Source of the DNA: Candidatus Bathyarchaeota archaeon
GTDB taxonomy: Archaea > Thermoproteota > Bathyarchaeia > TCS64
NCBI GenBank assembly: GCA_018652685.1
Contig: JABIBQ010000024.1
Span: 1 to 32,639 of the forward strand
Direction: 5' to 3'
DNA length: 32,639 nucleotides
The translations under genes and the position numbers were made by a program. The notes below the pieces were generated by a model. That model was not told where the DNA came from and ran no database searches. It was given only the letters and a program-made list of their open reading frames with translations. Below are positions 7,244 through 15,226 of the stretch, in pieces. Positions within the stretch are counted from its first letter, which is position 1. The number at the start of each line of letters is the position of its first letter.

Positions 7244-7642
7244 TTACTCTTTGTAGAGAACCAGTTCTATCTCTACAAGAATGCTTTCAGCAACCAAGTT
7301 GGTGACAAGCGTGGACCTTGCCGGGAGGTTATCGTCGTAAAAGCTCCTGTAGACTCCGTTCATCTCGCCGAAGTCCTCCATCCTCTTGAGGAAGATTGTC
7401 GCCTTCACGGCGTCGTCGAATGAGACGCCCGCAGCGTCAAGTGTCTTCTTCAGATTGATCATGGTCTGCCTTGTCTGATCTTCAATAGTGGTTAGCGGGT
7501 TTCCCTCAGGGTCCCGTGAACCTGTGTGGCCGCTAGTGTATACAAAGTTCCCAGCCTTTACGACTGATGAGAATGGCATAGGCCTAGCCCTTGGTAGTGA
7601 AATATGTTCTTTAGGCATGCCACCTTTACCGGTGTGGTTCAT
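7244..7642 (-). CDS. RidA/YjgF/UK114-family enamine/imine deaminase-like protein
   Basis: The 132-residue protein has the RidA signature: VYTSGHTGSRDPEGN, DQTRQTMINLKKTLDAAG, ATIFLKRMEDFGEMN, then LPARSTLV with the catalytic-type Arg and LVEIELVLYKE at the end. RidA proteins form trimers and hydrolyse reactive 2-aminoacrylate and related imines made by PLP enzymes. The N-terminus may start at ATG 7642 or at ATG 7618, where GGTG is very close upstream. A TATA box at 7671-7677 fits the first choice. The gene is divergent from the acidic zinc-ribbon gene at 7712 and sits upstream of the LLM oxidoreductase gene on the same strand. Confidence 0.9.
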   Translation of the reverse strand: MNHTGKGGMPKEHISLPRARPMPFSSVVKAGNFVYTSGHTGSRDPEGNPLTTIEDQTRQTMINLKKTLDAAGVSFDDAVKATIFLKRMEDFGEMNGVYRSFYDDNLPARSTLVTNLVAESILVEIELVLYKE

Positions 7643-7670
7643 TTTATTTGGGTAGGGTTTCCTGAAAAAC

Positions 7671-7677
7671 CTATATC
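7671..7677 (-). promoter_or_regulatory. TATA-like box in the RidA / zinc-ribbon divergent region
   Basis: The A/T core (CTATATC on plus, GATATAG on minus) is nearly symmetrical. It is about 32 bases from the RidA ATG at 7642 and 38 bases from the ATG at 7712, so it could serve either gene. Confidence 0.35.
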
Positions 7678-7711
7678 TGCTAGTGAAGAATAGAGGTTTG
7701 GGGGAGCATAG

Positions 7712-8650
7712 ATGTACGAGGATCTAGTTTTACTATTAATGGGAGTCATGGTGGTTGCCATGATAATGGCCGTGGTGATAGTGCAGTCTAGGCTATCAAG
7801 AGGAAAATCCATAGAGGAAGTGCAGCCAGTCGAAGACAAGGTATACGTCGAGATGGGTTTCGAGCCGGAAGAGGAAACAGAGACCTTGCCCCCAGAGCCC
7901 GTTGATGATTCAGTTGAATTCAACCTAGAGCCTGAATACGATTCAGAGGAGGAACTGCCTTCGCTGGAGCATGATGAGGTGTTCTATGATACATCATTCG
8001 ATTCATCCGAGCCGGTGGTCATTGAGACCCCCCAGGTTGTCATTGAGGGGCCAGAGCCGGTGAAAGAGGAGGAACCAGTGAAGCCCATGTTTGAGGTGAG
8101 CTATGAGCCCTCAGAGCCCGTTGTCATCGAGGCTCCCGAGATGATTGTGATAGATGAAACTGAGACAGGAGAATTCAAGGTAGAAAAAGATCCCATGTTC
8201 GAGGTTCCATACCAGGGGTCCGAGCCAGTTGTTATCGAGACGGAGAGATTGATCTTGGAATCTGAGGAAATCTCGGAATCCATACCCGAGGAAACTGTTG
8301 AGCTCCAGCCCGACGAGGTCTCGGAGCCTGAGACACAAATTGAACTCTCAGAACCCGAGGAAGAACTGGTAGTTGAGCTAGAGGTCGAAGAGGTGGGAGC
8401 ATCTGAACCAAAACTACGGGTCGAAGAAACATCGGAGGTGGCTGAGGAGCCAGAGGAGGTTGAGACAGTTGAAGCTCCAATACCCAGACAACGCCGTAAG
8501 ATGAGGAAACCCATCATCGATGAATCGGACCCCAGTATCAACCTAGACATGGGAGTCAAGAAATGCCCCCATTGCGACTCGGAGGTCCCTGACACGATTT
8601 ATTGCATCAGTTGCGGAAAGTCACTAAACCCTGAATCCGTCGAAGCTTAG
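7712..8650 (+). CDS. Membrane-anchored acidic repeat protein with C-terminal zinc ribbon
   Basis: The 312-residue protein has three parts. Residues 5-26 form one hydrophobic helix (LVLLLMGVMVVAMIMAVVIV), giving a membrane anchor. Residues ~30-270 are extremely rich in Glu, Asp, Pro, Ser and Val and are probably disordered; within them an SEPVVIE-centred motif occurs three times about 36 residues apart (near 95, 133 and 168). Residues ~290-308 form a zinc ribbon, CPHCDSEVPDTIYCISCG, with two CxxC pairs. A basic patch (PRQRRKMRKP) precedes the ribbon. The ribbon probably faces the cytoplasm, at the end of a long acidic tether. A purine-rich GGGGGAG site six bases before the ATG supports the start. 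No family name is known to me; a scaffold or tether role is only a guess. Confidence 0.8.
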   Translation: MYEDLVLLLMGVMVVAMIMAVVIVQSRLSRGKSIEEVQPVEDKVYVEMGFEPEEETETLPPEPVDDSVEFNLEPEYDSEEELPSLEHDEVFYDTSFDSSEPVVIETPQVVIEGPEPVKEEEPVKPMFEVSYEPSEPVVIEAPEMIVIDETETGEFKVEKDPMFEVPYQGSEPVVIETERLILESEEISESIPEETVELQPDEVSEPETQIELSEPEEELVVELEVEEVGASEPKLRVEETSEVAEEPEEVETVEAPIPRQRRKMRKPIIDESDPSINLDMGVKKCPHCDSEVPDTIYCISCGKSLNPESVEA

Positions 8651-8691
8651 ATAAATTCAAATCCTTGTTAAGTCAAGGTTTCCTTGGTTTT

Positions 8692-9018
8692 ATGCCATCA
8701 TACAGAGTTAAGGTAACAGTTCTCAAGCGCGTTGACCCCGAATACATCTTCGACGGTGATGTGCCCAACCAACCCGGTAAAGACACCCCATACGAGATTT
8801 GCCACCACGAGGAAGGCAAAGAATGGATCGTAGAGAAAGACGGCGCTATGCCAGAGGGCTTCTGCAGCTGGGCCTGGAGGGATCTGTACAAGGACCTCGC
8901 GGTGCTCAGGCAGGGAGCGTTCTTCGACGGTTGGGTCAAGCCACCGCTCATGTACACGGCTTGCACGGACGGCGTCCGACCTGTGAGCTTCAAGCTTGAA
9001 ACATTGTACGAAGATTAA
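8692..9018 (+). CDS. TIGR04076-like protein
   Basis: From the ATG at 8692 the protein is 108 residues. The pattern matches the small TIGR04076 family: an opening strand RVKVTVLKRVDP, a conserved CHHEEGKEWIVEKDG, then GFCSWAWRDLYKDLAVLRQG and the closing CTDGVRPVSFKLETLY. Three cysteines are spread along the chain. The function of the family is not established, although its members are common in anaerobic archaea and bacteria. A TATA-like GTTAAG around 8667-8673 gives leaderless spacing. A second, shorter relative lies at 25713-25985 in this window. The gene converges on the broken OsmC gene. Confidence 0.75.
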   Translation: MPSYRVKVTVLKRVDPEYIFDGDVPNQPGKDTPYEICHHEEGKEWIVEKDGAMPEGFCSWAWRDLYKDLAVLRQGAFFDGWVKPPLMYTACTDGVRPVSFKLETLYED

Positions 9019-9030
9019 GTCTCTTTGAGG

Positions 9031-9041
9031 CCCCTTTTTTT
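9031..9041 (+). terminator. Poly-T terminator after the TIGR04076-like gene
   Basis: CCCC followed by seven T lies 17 bases beyond the stop of the TIGR04076-like gene and directly next to the convergent OsmC remnant. Confidence 0.5.
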
Positions 9042-9042
9042 C

Positions 9043-9447
9043 CTAGATTTTCTCTAAGTGATACACTGGCTCAATGCCAGCGTTCTTGAATATGACGCCT
9101 ACTGGGCAGGTTTTACTTGTTATTTCTAGATATTTTTTCAGTGTTTTCTGAGTTGCCTCAGATTAAACCTGGGTGTGGAAATCGATTGATTCAATTGTTT
9201 GTGGTCCGTTGGGTTTGTCCGCGATGACGTCCACCGAGAGGCTGTTGAAGATGATACGTCTGTTCTCTGCTACTATTTTGAATAATGTTGCGATGTATCC
9301 TGCATAGCTCATCACTGATAGTTTACGGGCTGTTGGCCCTGAGTCGTCGCCGCTAGGCAGGTCAAGTACTGTGCTGTGGCCTCTTCCGTCGTCTACGTAA
9401 TTTATTGAGTCTTCAACCCATTTTGTTCGGGACCGCATTACACCCAT
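9043..9447 (-). pseudogene. OsmC/Ohr-family gene interrupted by in-frame TAA
   Basis: Reading from ATG 9447, 94 codons match an OsmC-like fold: a strand region with HSTVLDLPSGDDSGPTARKL, then the central helix MSYAGYIATLFKIVAENRR, then SLSVDVIADKPNG. A TAA at 9163-9165 then stops the frame. The same frame continues 39 more codons with the expected C-terminal helix and cysteine (LEITSKTCPVGVIFKNAGIE) to TAG at 9043. Both halves together, 133 residues, have the normal length, so this is a single nonsense change with no length change. The first peroxidatic-type cysteine expected in the AGC-type turn is Tyr (TAC), one base from TGC. Intact OsmC proteins reduce organic peroxides through two cysteines. 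Loss of function is likely. Confidence 0.82.
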
Positions 9448-9562
9448 TAGGCTTCGCGACTAACCATTAATCGTTATTCATAAACCTTGGTATATAGTGA
9501 GGGAGAAAATAAATAGAAAATAGCGGGATATTTTGGTCTAAATTGTTAATAACTAATCATTC

Positions 9563-9571
9563 GTGATATAC
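9563..9571 (+). promoter_or_regulatory. TATA box of the formate dehydrogenase operon
   Basis: GTGATATAC is centred about 23 bases upstream of the ATG at 9590, in a 142-base AT-rich spacer. It is the only clear promoter upstream of the three overlapping genes. Confidence 0.45.
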
Positions 9572-9589
9572 TAGCTGTTGGCGCGAAAT

Positions 9590-10051
9590 ATGTGTGAGGA
9601 CAGAAAATTAATAGATGTTTTCTCAAACTTCAAAGGAGAAAAGGGTGAACTGATACCGGTCCTGCAGGCCGTACAGGATGAATTCGGATACCTGCCAAAC
9701 GATACGATGGCCAAGATAGCCAAGTTCACCGGGGCCTCAGAAAGCAACGTGTTCGGCGTTGCGTCATTCTACGCCCAGTTCAGGTTAACGCCAACAGGGA
9801 AAAACAAGATTAACGTGTGCAGGGGAACCGCCTGCCATGTCAGGGGGGCACCCCAGATACTGGAGGAGGTTGAGCGCCACCTGGGAATCAAGGAAGGAGA
9901 TAGCACACCAGACCTGGAGTACTCGCTTGAAACTGTGGCGTGTATTGGCTGCTGCGCACTGGCCCCAGTAATCACAATCAACGACGAGGTATTCGGCAAG
10001 CTGAGCCTCAAGGACGTGGCAAAGGTATTACCAAAAATGGAGGCAGCCTAA
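9590..10051 (+). CDS. NuoE-like [2Fe-2S] subunit of NAD-linked formate dehydrogenase
   Basis: This 153-residue protein has the standard 24-kDa subunit layout. An N-terminal helical bundle (GELIPVLQAVQDEFGYLP, then FGVASFYAQF) is followed by a thioredoxin-like domain. Its four cysteines sit in CRGTACHVRGA and CIGCCALAP, the C-x4-C and C-x3-C ligands of a [2Fe-2S] cluster. The cluster passes electrons to or from the FMN subunit. I use ATG 9590 rather than the upstream TTG at 9578 because of the TATA spacing. The stop overlaps the next ATG by one base, the first of two overlaps that tie the three genes into one operon. HndA, HydC and FdhC-type subunits share this architecture; the partner catalytic gene identifies the complex as a formate dehydrogenase. 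Confidence 0.93.
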   Translation: MCEDRKLIDVFSNFKGEKGELIPVLQAVQDEFGYLPNDTMAKIAKFTGASESNVFGVASFYAQFRLTPTGKNKINVCRGTACHVRGAPQILEEVERHLGIKEGDSTPDLEYSLETVACIGCCALAPVITINDEVFGKLSLKDVAKVLPKMEAA

Positions 10052-11865
10052 TGAGGACTCTGTTCGTCTGCCAAGGGACAGGCTGCGTATCATCGAAGTC
10101 ACCCGAAATACAGGTAGCGCTAGAGAAGCTGATCGAGGAAGCGAACCTTGAGGACATCAAGGTCAAACTCACTGGGTGTCATGGATTCTGCCAGCAGGGA
10201 CCCATCATCATAATCGAACCGGAGGGTATATTCTACGGTTTGGTTGGAGTGGACGATGTCGCCGAGATCGTTGAGTCACACCTAATCAACGGCAAACAGG
10301 TTGAGCGGCTCTTCTATAAGGAGCCCGTGACAGGGAAAGCCATACCCAAGTACGAAGACATCCCATTCTACTCAAAACAGGAAAGAATAGTGCTCAAAAA
10401 CTGTGGCACCATCAACTCGGAGGACATCGAGGACTATATCGAGGTTGACGGCTACAAGGCTATGGAAAAAGCCCTCGAAGACATGATCCCAGACGAGGTC
10501 ATTGAAGAGGTGAAAGCCTCTGGGCTTAGAGGTAGAGGAGGGGCGGGTTTCCCCACTGGGTTAAAATGGCAGTTCTGTAGGGACGCCAAGGGTGACCAGA
10601 AATATCTCATCTGTAACGCGGATGAGGGCGATCCTGGGGCGTTCATGGACAGGTCCATACTAGAGGCAACCCCACACTCGGTCATCGAGGGCATGGTGAT
10701 CGCAGGGTACGCGTTCGGAGCCACAAAGGGGTACATCTACGTCAGAGCGGAGTATCCTCTAGCAATAAAGAGGCTGAAGATAGCCATCGATCAGGCAAGG
10801 GAGCGGGGTTACCTCGGCGAAAATATCTTGGACTCGGGTCATGACTTTGACCTGATACTATTCGAGGGAGCAGGTGCCTTCGTCTGCGGAGAGGAGACAG
10901 CGCTAATGGCTTCCATCGAGGGAAAACGAGGGATGCCAAGACCAAGACCACCCTACCCGGCTGTATCAGGGCTGTTCGGCAAACCGACCACCATCAACAA
11001 CGTCAAATCACTGTCACTTATCTCACCAATCATACTCAAAGGCGCGGAATGGTTCGCAAGCATCGGAACCGAGAAGAGCAAGGGGACCGCTGTGTTCGCC
11101 TTGACCGGAAACATCTCCAACAGTGGTTTAATCGAGGTGCCTATGGGCACTACACTCCGAGAAATCATTTACGGCATCGGTGGAGGGATACTGGACGGCA
11201 AACAGTTCAAGGCGGTCCAGAGCGGCGGTCCATCAGGTGGATGCCTACCAGCGAGCCACCTTGACACCCCAGTCGATTACGAGAACATGGCAGCCGTTGG
11301 ATCCATCATGGGCTCAGGAGGCATGGTGGTGATGGACGAGGACACGTGTATGGTGGACGTGGCCCGTTACTTCCTAGACTTCACCCAGAAGGAGTCATGC
11401 GGAGAATGCGGACCTTGCAGGCTCGGTACAAAGCAGATGCTAGACATTCTCACAGACATCACTGAGGGAAAGGGAAAACCAACTGACATCGACCTCCTAC
11501 TGGAGTTATCTGATGCAATCAAAACTGGTTCACTTTGCGCCCTCGGACAGACAGCTCCAAACCCGGTGTTGACCACCATTCGCTACTTCAGGGAGGAGTA
11601 CGAGGCGCATATCAAAGAGGGCAGGTGCCCAGCGCTGGTGTGTAAGGAGTTAATCGACTATAAAATTGACGCCGAGAAATGCGTCGGGTGCCACCTGTGC
11701 TTCAACAACTGCCCCGTTGATGCTATCACAGGAGATGTTCGCGGCCCACATGTCATTGAAATGGAGAAATGTATCAAATGCGGGATGTGCCTTGAAGTAT
11801 GTCCCGAGAACTTCTCAGCCGTGGATAAGATTTCTAAGGGCATAGAACAGGAGGCGGCACAATGA
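10051..11865 (+). CDS. NuoF/HydB-like flavoprotein subunit of NAD-linked formate dehydrogenase
   Basis: The 604-residue protein has four modules. Residues 1-95 form a thioredoxin-like [2Fe-2S] domain with Cys7, Cys12, Cys43 and Cys47. Next comes the FMN/NAD(P) domain, with GLRGRGGAGFPTGLKW, CNADEGDPGAFMDR and a FVCGEETALMASIEGKRG segment. An SLBB-like linker follows, then SCGECGPCRLGTKQML, which holds a [4Fe-4S] cluster. The C-terminal ~60 residues add two [4Fe-4S] clusters (CVGCHLCFNNCP and CIKCGMCLEVCP). This layout is that of HydB/HndC-type subunits and NAD-linked formate dehydrogenases, not respiratory NuoF, which lacks the terminal modules. It carries electrons between NAD(P)H and the Fe-S chain. 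The start is the ATG at 10051, in a TAATG overlap; the frame upstream of it is NuoE sequence. Confidence 0.95.
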   Translation: MRTLFVCQGTGCVSSKSPEIQVALEKLIEEANLEDIKVKLTGCHGFCQQGPIIIIEPEGIFYGLVGVDDVAEIVESHLINGKQVERLFYKEPVTGKAIPKYEDIPFYSKQERIVLKNCGTINSEDIEDYIEVDGYKAMEKALEDMIPDEVIEEVKASGLRGRGGAGFPTGLKWQFCRDAKGDQKYLICNADEGDPGAFMDRSILEATPHSVIEGMVIAGYAFGATKGYIYVRAEYPLAIKRLKIAIDQARERGYLGENILDSGHDFDLILFEGAGAFVCGEETALMASIEGKRGMPRPRPPYPAVSGLFGKPTTINNVKSLSLISPIILKGAEWFASIGTEKSKGTAVFALTGNISNSGLIEVPMGTTLREIIYGIGGGILDGKQFKAVQSGGPSGGCLPASHLDTPVDYENMAAVGSIMGSGGMVVMDEDTCMVDVARYFLDFTQKESCGECGPCRLGTKQMLDILTDITEGKGKPTDIDLLLELSDAIKTGSLCALGQTAPNPVLTTIRYFREEYEAHIKEGRCPALVCKELIDYKIDAEKCVGCHLCFNNCPVDAITGDVRGPHVIEMEKCIKCGMCLEVCPENFSAVDKISKGIEQEAAQ

Positions 11866-14540
11866 GCGTAGTAAAATTCATTCTTGACGGCATGGAGCTC
11901 TCCTCGACAAGCGACCAGACCATACTTGAAGCAGCGCTGAAGAACGGAGTCTATATACCGAACCTATGCCACCACCCAGACCTGAAACCAGTCGGAGTAT
12001 GTAGGCTCTGCCTAGTAGAGGTGGAAGGCAGGAGACCAGTGGTTTCATGCATGACCCATGTCCAGGAGGGGATGGTGGTTACCACCGAGAGCAAGCCTAT
12101 CACGTCAATGCGGAAGATGACGATGAGCCTCCTGCTAGCAAACCACGAGGGCGACTGCCTCACATGCGCAAAGGAGGGGAAATGCAAGCTCAGGGAGCTC
12201 TCAAGCTATATGGGCATCGAAGACGAGGATATTAACAGACTGCGCAGTTCACCGCGAAACATCGCGAAGGACGAGTCCAACCCGTTCTTCACAATAGACA
12301 TGAACAAATGCATCCTCTGCGGTATATGTGTCAGAACATGCGCTGAGATACAGGGAGACTCAGCCATAGACTATGGTTTCAGGGGCTTCGACACGGTCAT
12401 CAGCACCCTCGGTAACAAGGACATCATTGACTCCATCTGCGTCTCATGCGGAGAATGCGTCACCAGATGTCCAACAGGGGCATTATCAGTCAACAACTAT
12501 ACTCCACCGGCACGAGAAGTAAGGACAACATGCACCTACTGCGGCGTGGGTTGTGGAGTCATACTCGGGGTCAGAGGAGACACCATCGTCAACGTCGAGG
12601 GCGACAGAAGCAACGTTGTGAATAGAGGGCATCTATGCGTAAAGGGTAGATTCGGTTTCAGCTTCGTGAACCACCCAGAGAGGCTGAAAAAGCCACTCAT
12701 TAAAAAGAACGGCAAACTCGTTGAGAGCACTTGGGATGAAGCCCTTGACTTGATCGCAGGCAAACTGGGAAATTACGAGAGCCATGAGATGGCTGTACTG
12801 TCCTCGGCAAAGATCACAAACGAGGAGAACTATGTCGTCCAGAAGTTCGCACGGACAGTCCTTGGCACAAACAACGTGGACCACTGCGCGAGGCTCTGCC
12901 ACGCTCCAACAGTTGCAGGATTAGCTCAGAGCTTCGGATCAGGTGCAATGACCAACTCCATCAACGAGATTCCTGACGCAGCATGTATGTTCGCTATTGG
13001 TACCAATACTACCTCAGCCCACCCTGTCATCGCGGCGAGGATGAAGGAGGCGATACGGAACGGAGCAAAGCTAATCGTCGCAAATCCCAAGGAGATCGAG
13101 CTCTGCAAGTTCGCGAACATGTTCCTACAACACAAGCCCGGCACAGACGTGCCTCTCATGATGGGGATGGCGAGGGTCATAATCGACGAGAGACTCCACG
13201 ATGAGTCTTTCATCAAGGAAGGCACGGAGAACTACGAGGCTTTCAGGAAATCGCTGGACAACTATGCCCTTGATTTTGTGGAGAAGATCACAGGAGTCCC
13301 AGCGAATAAGATCAAGAAAGCGGCAAGACTCTACGCCAAGAACAAGCCGGGCGGCATATTCTACGCCATGGGCATCACACAGCATACCCACGGAACCGAG
13401 AACGTTCTGGCAACAAGCAATCTAGCATTGCTGACAGGAAACATAGGCATCGCTTCAGCTGGAGTCAACCCGCTGAGGGGTCAGAACAACGTGCAGGGCG
13501 CATGCGACCTGGGCGCACTGCCCAACGTATACCCTGGGTACCAAAAGGTAACCGACTTGGACGCAAAGAAAAAGTTCGAGATCGCGTGGAATTGCTCACT
13601 AGACGGTGAGAACGGTCTCACACACGTTGAGATTTTTGACGCAATCGGCAAAGGCAATGTCAAAGCTCTGTACCAGGTGGGAGAAAACCCTGTTCTTAGC
13701 GAGGCGGACGCAAACCACGTAAAAGAGGCTCTGGAAAACATCGACTTCTACGTGGTTCAGGACATCTTCCTGAACGAGTCAGCACGGTACGCGGATGTTG
13801 TGTTACCTGCGGCTTCATTCGCCGAGAAGGACGGAACATTCACCAACACTGAGCGCCGTGTACAGCGTGTCCGTAAGGTAATCCAGCCAATCGGTGAATC
13901 AAAGTCAGACTGGTGGATTATGTGTGAGCTAGCCAAGCGCATGGGAGCATCAGGATTTGAGTTTAGCTCGTCAAGCGGAATTATGGATGAGATCACCAAG
14001 GTCACCCCAAGCTACGCTGGAATCACCTATGACCGCATAGAGGAGAACGGGCTCCAGTGGCCATGCACGACCCTTGACCATAAAGGAACAGAGTATCTCC
14101 ACAGTGGTGAGTTCAAGACACCCACGGGAAAGGGCAGGTTCATGCCCCTTGAGTACCGTGAGTCGGATGAGCTCCCAGACGAGGAGTACCCGCTGCTCCT
14201 CACTACGGACAGGAGTCTGTACCACTACCACACCAGCACCATGACCCGCAAGGTCGCGGGCTTGAACGTCCTGCACGAGGAGGAACTGATGATGATCAAC
14301 CCATCGGATGCGAGTAAACTGGAAATCGAGGATAGGGAGATAGTTGAGATCGTGTCAAGGCGAGGAAGAACCAGGGTGAAAGCCAAGGTCACTGATATCT
14401 GCCCACCGGGGCTTGTCTCCATGACCTTCCACTTCTTTGAATCGCCAGCAAACGAGTTGACAAATGCAGCACTGGACCCGCTTGCCAAAATACCCGAGAC
14501 AAAGGTATGCGCGGTAAAGGTTTCCAAGATAGTGAAATGA
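11862..14540 (+). CDS. fdhA: Formate dehydrogenase catalytic subunit (Mo/W-bis-PGD) with NuoG-like Fe-S N-terminus
   Basis: The 892-residue protein begins in an ATGA overlap with the NuoF-like stop. Residues 1-80 form a plant-type [2Fe-2S] domain (Cys36, 47, 50, 63). Next is a His-Cys [4Fe-4S] cluster (His95, Cys99, 102, 108), then two ferredoxin clusters (Cys150/153/156/160 and 193/196/199/203). The molybdopterin oxidoreductase body starts with its own [4Fe-4S] set (Cys224, 227, 231, 259). In the formate dehydrogenase signature DHCARLCHAPTVAGLAQSFG, Cys346-His347 sit where E. coli FdhF has Sec140-His141. This is therefore a cysteine-type enzyme. It should interconvert formate and CO2, passing electrons through the NuoE/NuoF-like subunits to NAD(P). 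The direction in vivo, and whether ferredoxin is also used (bifurcation), cannot be decided here. Confidence 0.95.
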   Translation: MSVVKFILDGMELSSTSDQTILEAALKNGVYIPNLCHHPDLKPVGVCRLCLVEVEGRRPVVSCMTHVQEGMVVTTESKPITSMRKMTMSLLLANHEGDCLTCAKEGKCKLRELSSYMGIEDEDINRLRSSPRNIAKDESNPFFTIDMNKCILCGICVRTCAEIQGDSAIDYGFRGFDTVISTLGNKDIIDSICVSCGECVTRCPTGALSVNNYTPPAREVRTTCTYCGVGCGVILGVRGDTIVNVEGDRSNVVNRGHLCVKGRFGFSFVNHPERLKKPLIKKNGKLVESTWDEALDLIAGKLGNYESHEMAVLSSAKITNEENYVVQKFARTVLGTNNVDHCARLCHAPTVAGLAQSFGSGAMTNSINEIPDAACMFAIGTNTTSAHPVIAARMKEAIRNGAKLIVANPKEIELCKFANMFLQHKPGTDVPLMMGMARVIIDERLHDESFIKEGTENYEAFRKSLDNYALDFVEKITGVPANKIKKAARLYAKNKPGGIFYAMGITQHTHGTENVLATSNLALLTGNIGIASAGVNPLRGQNNVQGACDLGALPNVYPGYQKVTDLDAKKKFEIAWNCSLDGENGLTHVEIFDAIGKGNVKALYQVGENPVLSEADANHVKEALENIDFYVVQDIFLNESARYADVVLPAASFAEKDGTFTNTERRVQRVRKVIQPIGESKSDWWIMCELAKRMGASGFEFSSSSGIMDEITKVTPSYAGITYDRIEENGLQWPCTTLDHKGTEYLHSGEFKTPTGKGRFMPLEYRESDELPDEEYPLLLTTDRSLYHYHTSTMTRKVAGLNVLHEEELMMINPSDASKLEIEDREIVEIVSRRGRTRVKAKVTDICPPGLVSMTFHFFESPANELTNAALDPLAKIPETKVCAVKVSKIVK

Positions 14541-14555
14541 GGCTTCGGTCTCCAA

Positions 14556-15131
14556 CTATTCTTTTACAGTCCTCGACCTGCAATCATCGAGTAGATTTTG
14601 AATTGTTTCTGTTTCCCCTACCGCTTGCGCCTTCTCAAGATGGGGGATCGCCCCTGAGAATAACCCTAACTTGTAAAGTATCATGCCTTTCATGTGGTTA
14701 CTGATGGGGTTTTCGGGGTCGATCTCCAGCGCCTTGTCAAACCACTTACCAGCTGAGGCTAGGTCATCAAGGGCGTAATCTACCTGTCCTCTCATGATGA
14801 AGTTGACGTCCCCCGGCTGAAGCTCTATGCACTTTTCGATGACGGGGATCGCCGCCTCGTTTCTCTGGAGCATAATGAGGTTTGTGGCCTTTAGCTGCCA
14901 AAGAATGACGTTGCTGGGGTCGAACTCGATGCCCTTATCGATTGTGACCAGTGCGTCCTCCATCAATCCAATGGCGGTCTGCGCCTGTGACAGGTAATTA
15001 AGAATGTTCACGTCCCCTGGTTTCTTTTTGGATGCCTGCTGGAACCTCTTGAGAGCCTTGTCGAACTCCTGCTTCTTCATATGGTCAATACCGTTGATGG
15101 TCAAGGTCTCGGCGGACTTCAAGAAAGCCAT
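14556..15131 (-). CDS. Tetratricopeptide repeat (TPR) protein
   Basis: The 191 residues are made almost wholly of 34-residue TPR helical hairpins. Repeats with W/Y-L-G-A-Y-A-P spacing are visible as FDKALKRFQQASKKKPGDVN, then a unit ending ALVTIDKGIEFDPSN, one ending AAIPVIEKCIELQPGDV, one ending AGKWFDKALEIDPENP and a last one GAIPHLEKAQ. That makes about five units. No catalytic domain, signal peptide or membrane segment is present, so it is likely a cytosolic protein-interaction scaffold. It converges on the formate dehydrogenase operon with only 15 bases between stops. Its partner is not indicated by the context. Confidence 0.88.
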   Translation of the reverse strand: MAFLKSAETLTINGIDHMKKQEFDKALKRFQQASKKKPGDVNILNYLSQAQTAIGLMEDALVTIDKGIEFDPSNVILWQLKATNLIMLQRNEAAIPVIEKCIELQPGDVNFIMRGQVDYALDDLASAGKWFDKALEIDPENPISNHMKGMILYKLGLFSGAIPHLEKAQAVGETETIQNLLDDCRSRTVKE

Positions 15132-15194
15132 GCCATGATATCATCTAAAGACAGTTTTAGCGTATTCGGTTACCCCTTCCCCAGAATATGCGAT

Positions 15195-15205
15195 GGATAT
15201 AAATG
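15195..15205 (+). promoter_or_regulatory. TATA box of the DUF3795 gene
   Basis: GGATATAAATG is centred about 27 bases upstream of the ATG at 15227, giving a leaderless arrangement. Confidence 0.5.
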
Positions 15206-15226
15206 AGATATTGACAAGACACGGAC

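Noticed and set aside
9940-10050. Upstream extension of the NuoF-like gene to 9940
   Set aside because: This part overlaps the NuoE-like cysteine-rich C-terminus in another frame; the ATG at 10051 starts directly with the [2Fe-2S] domain.
12879-12905. Selenocysteine at the formate dehydrogenase active site
   Set aside because: The catalytic codon is TGC (Cys346), not TGA, and no in-frame TGA exists in the gene.
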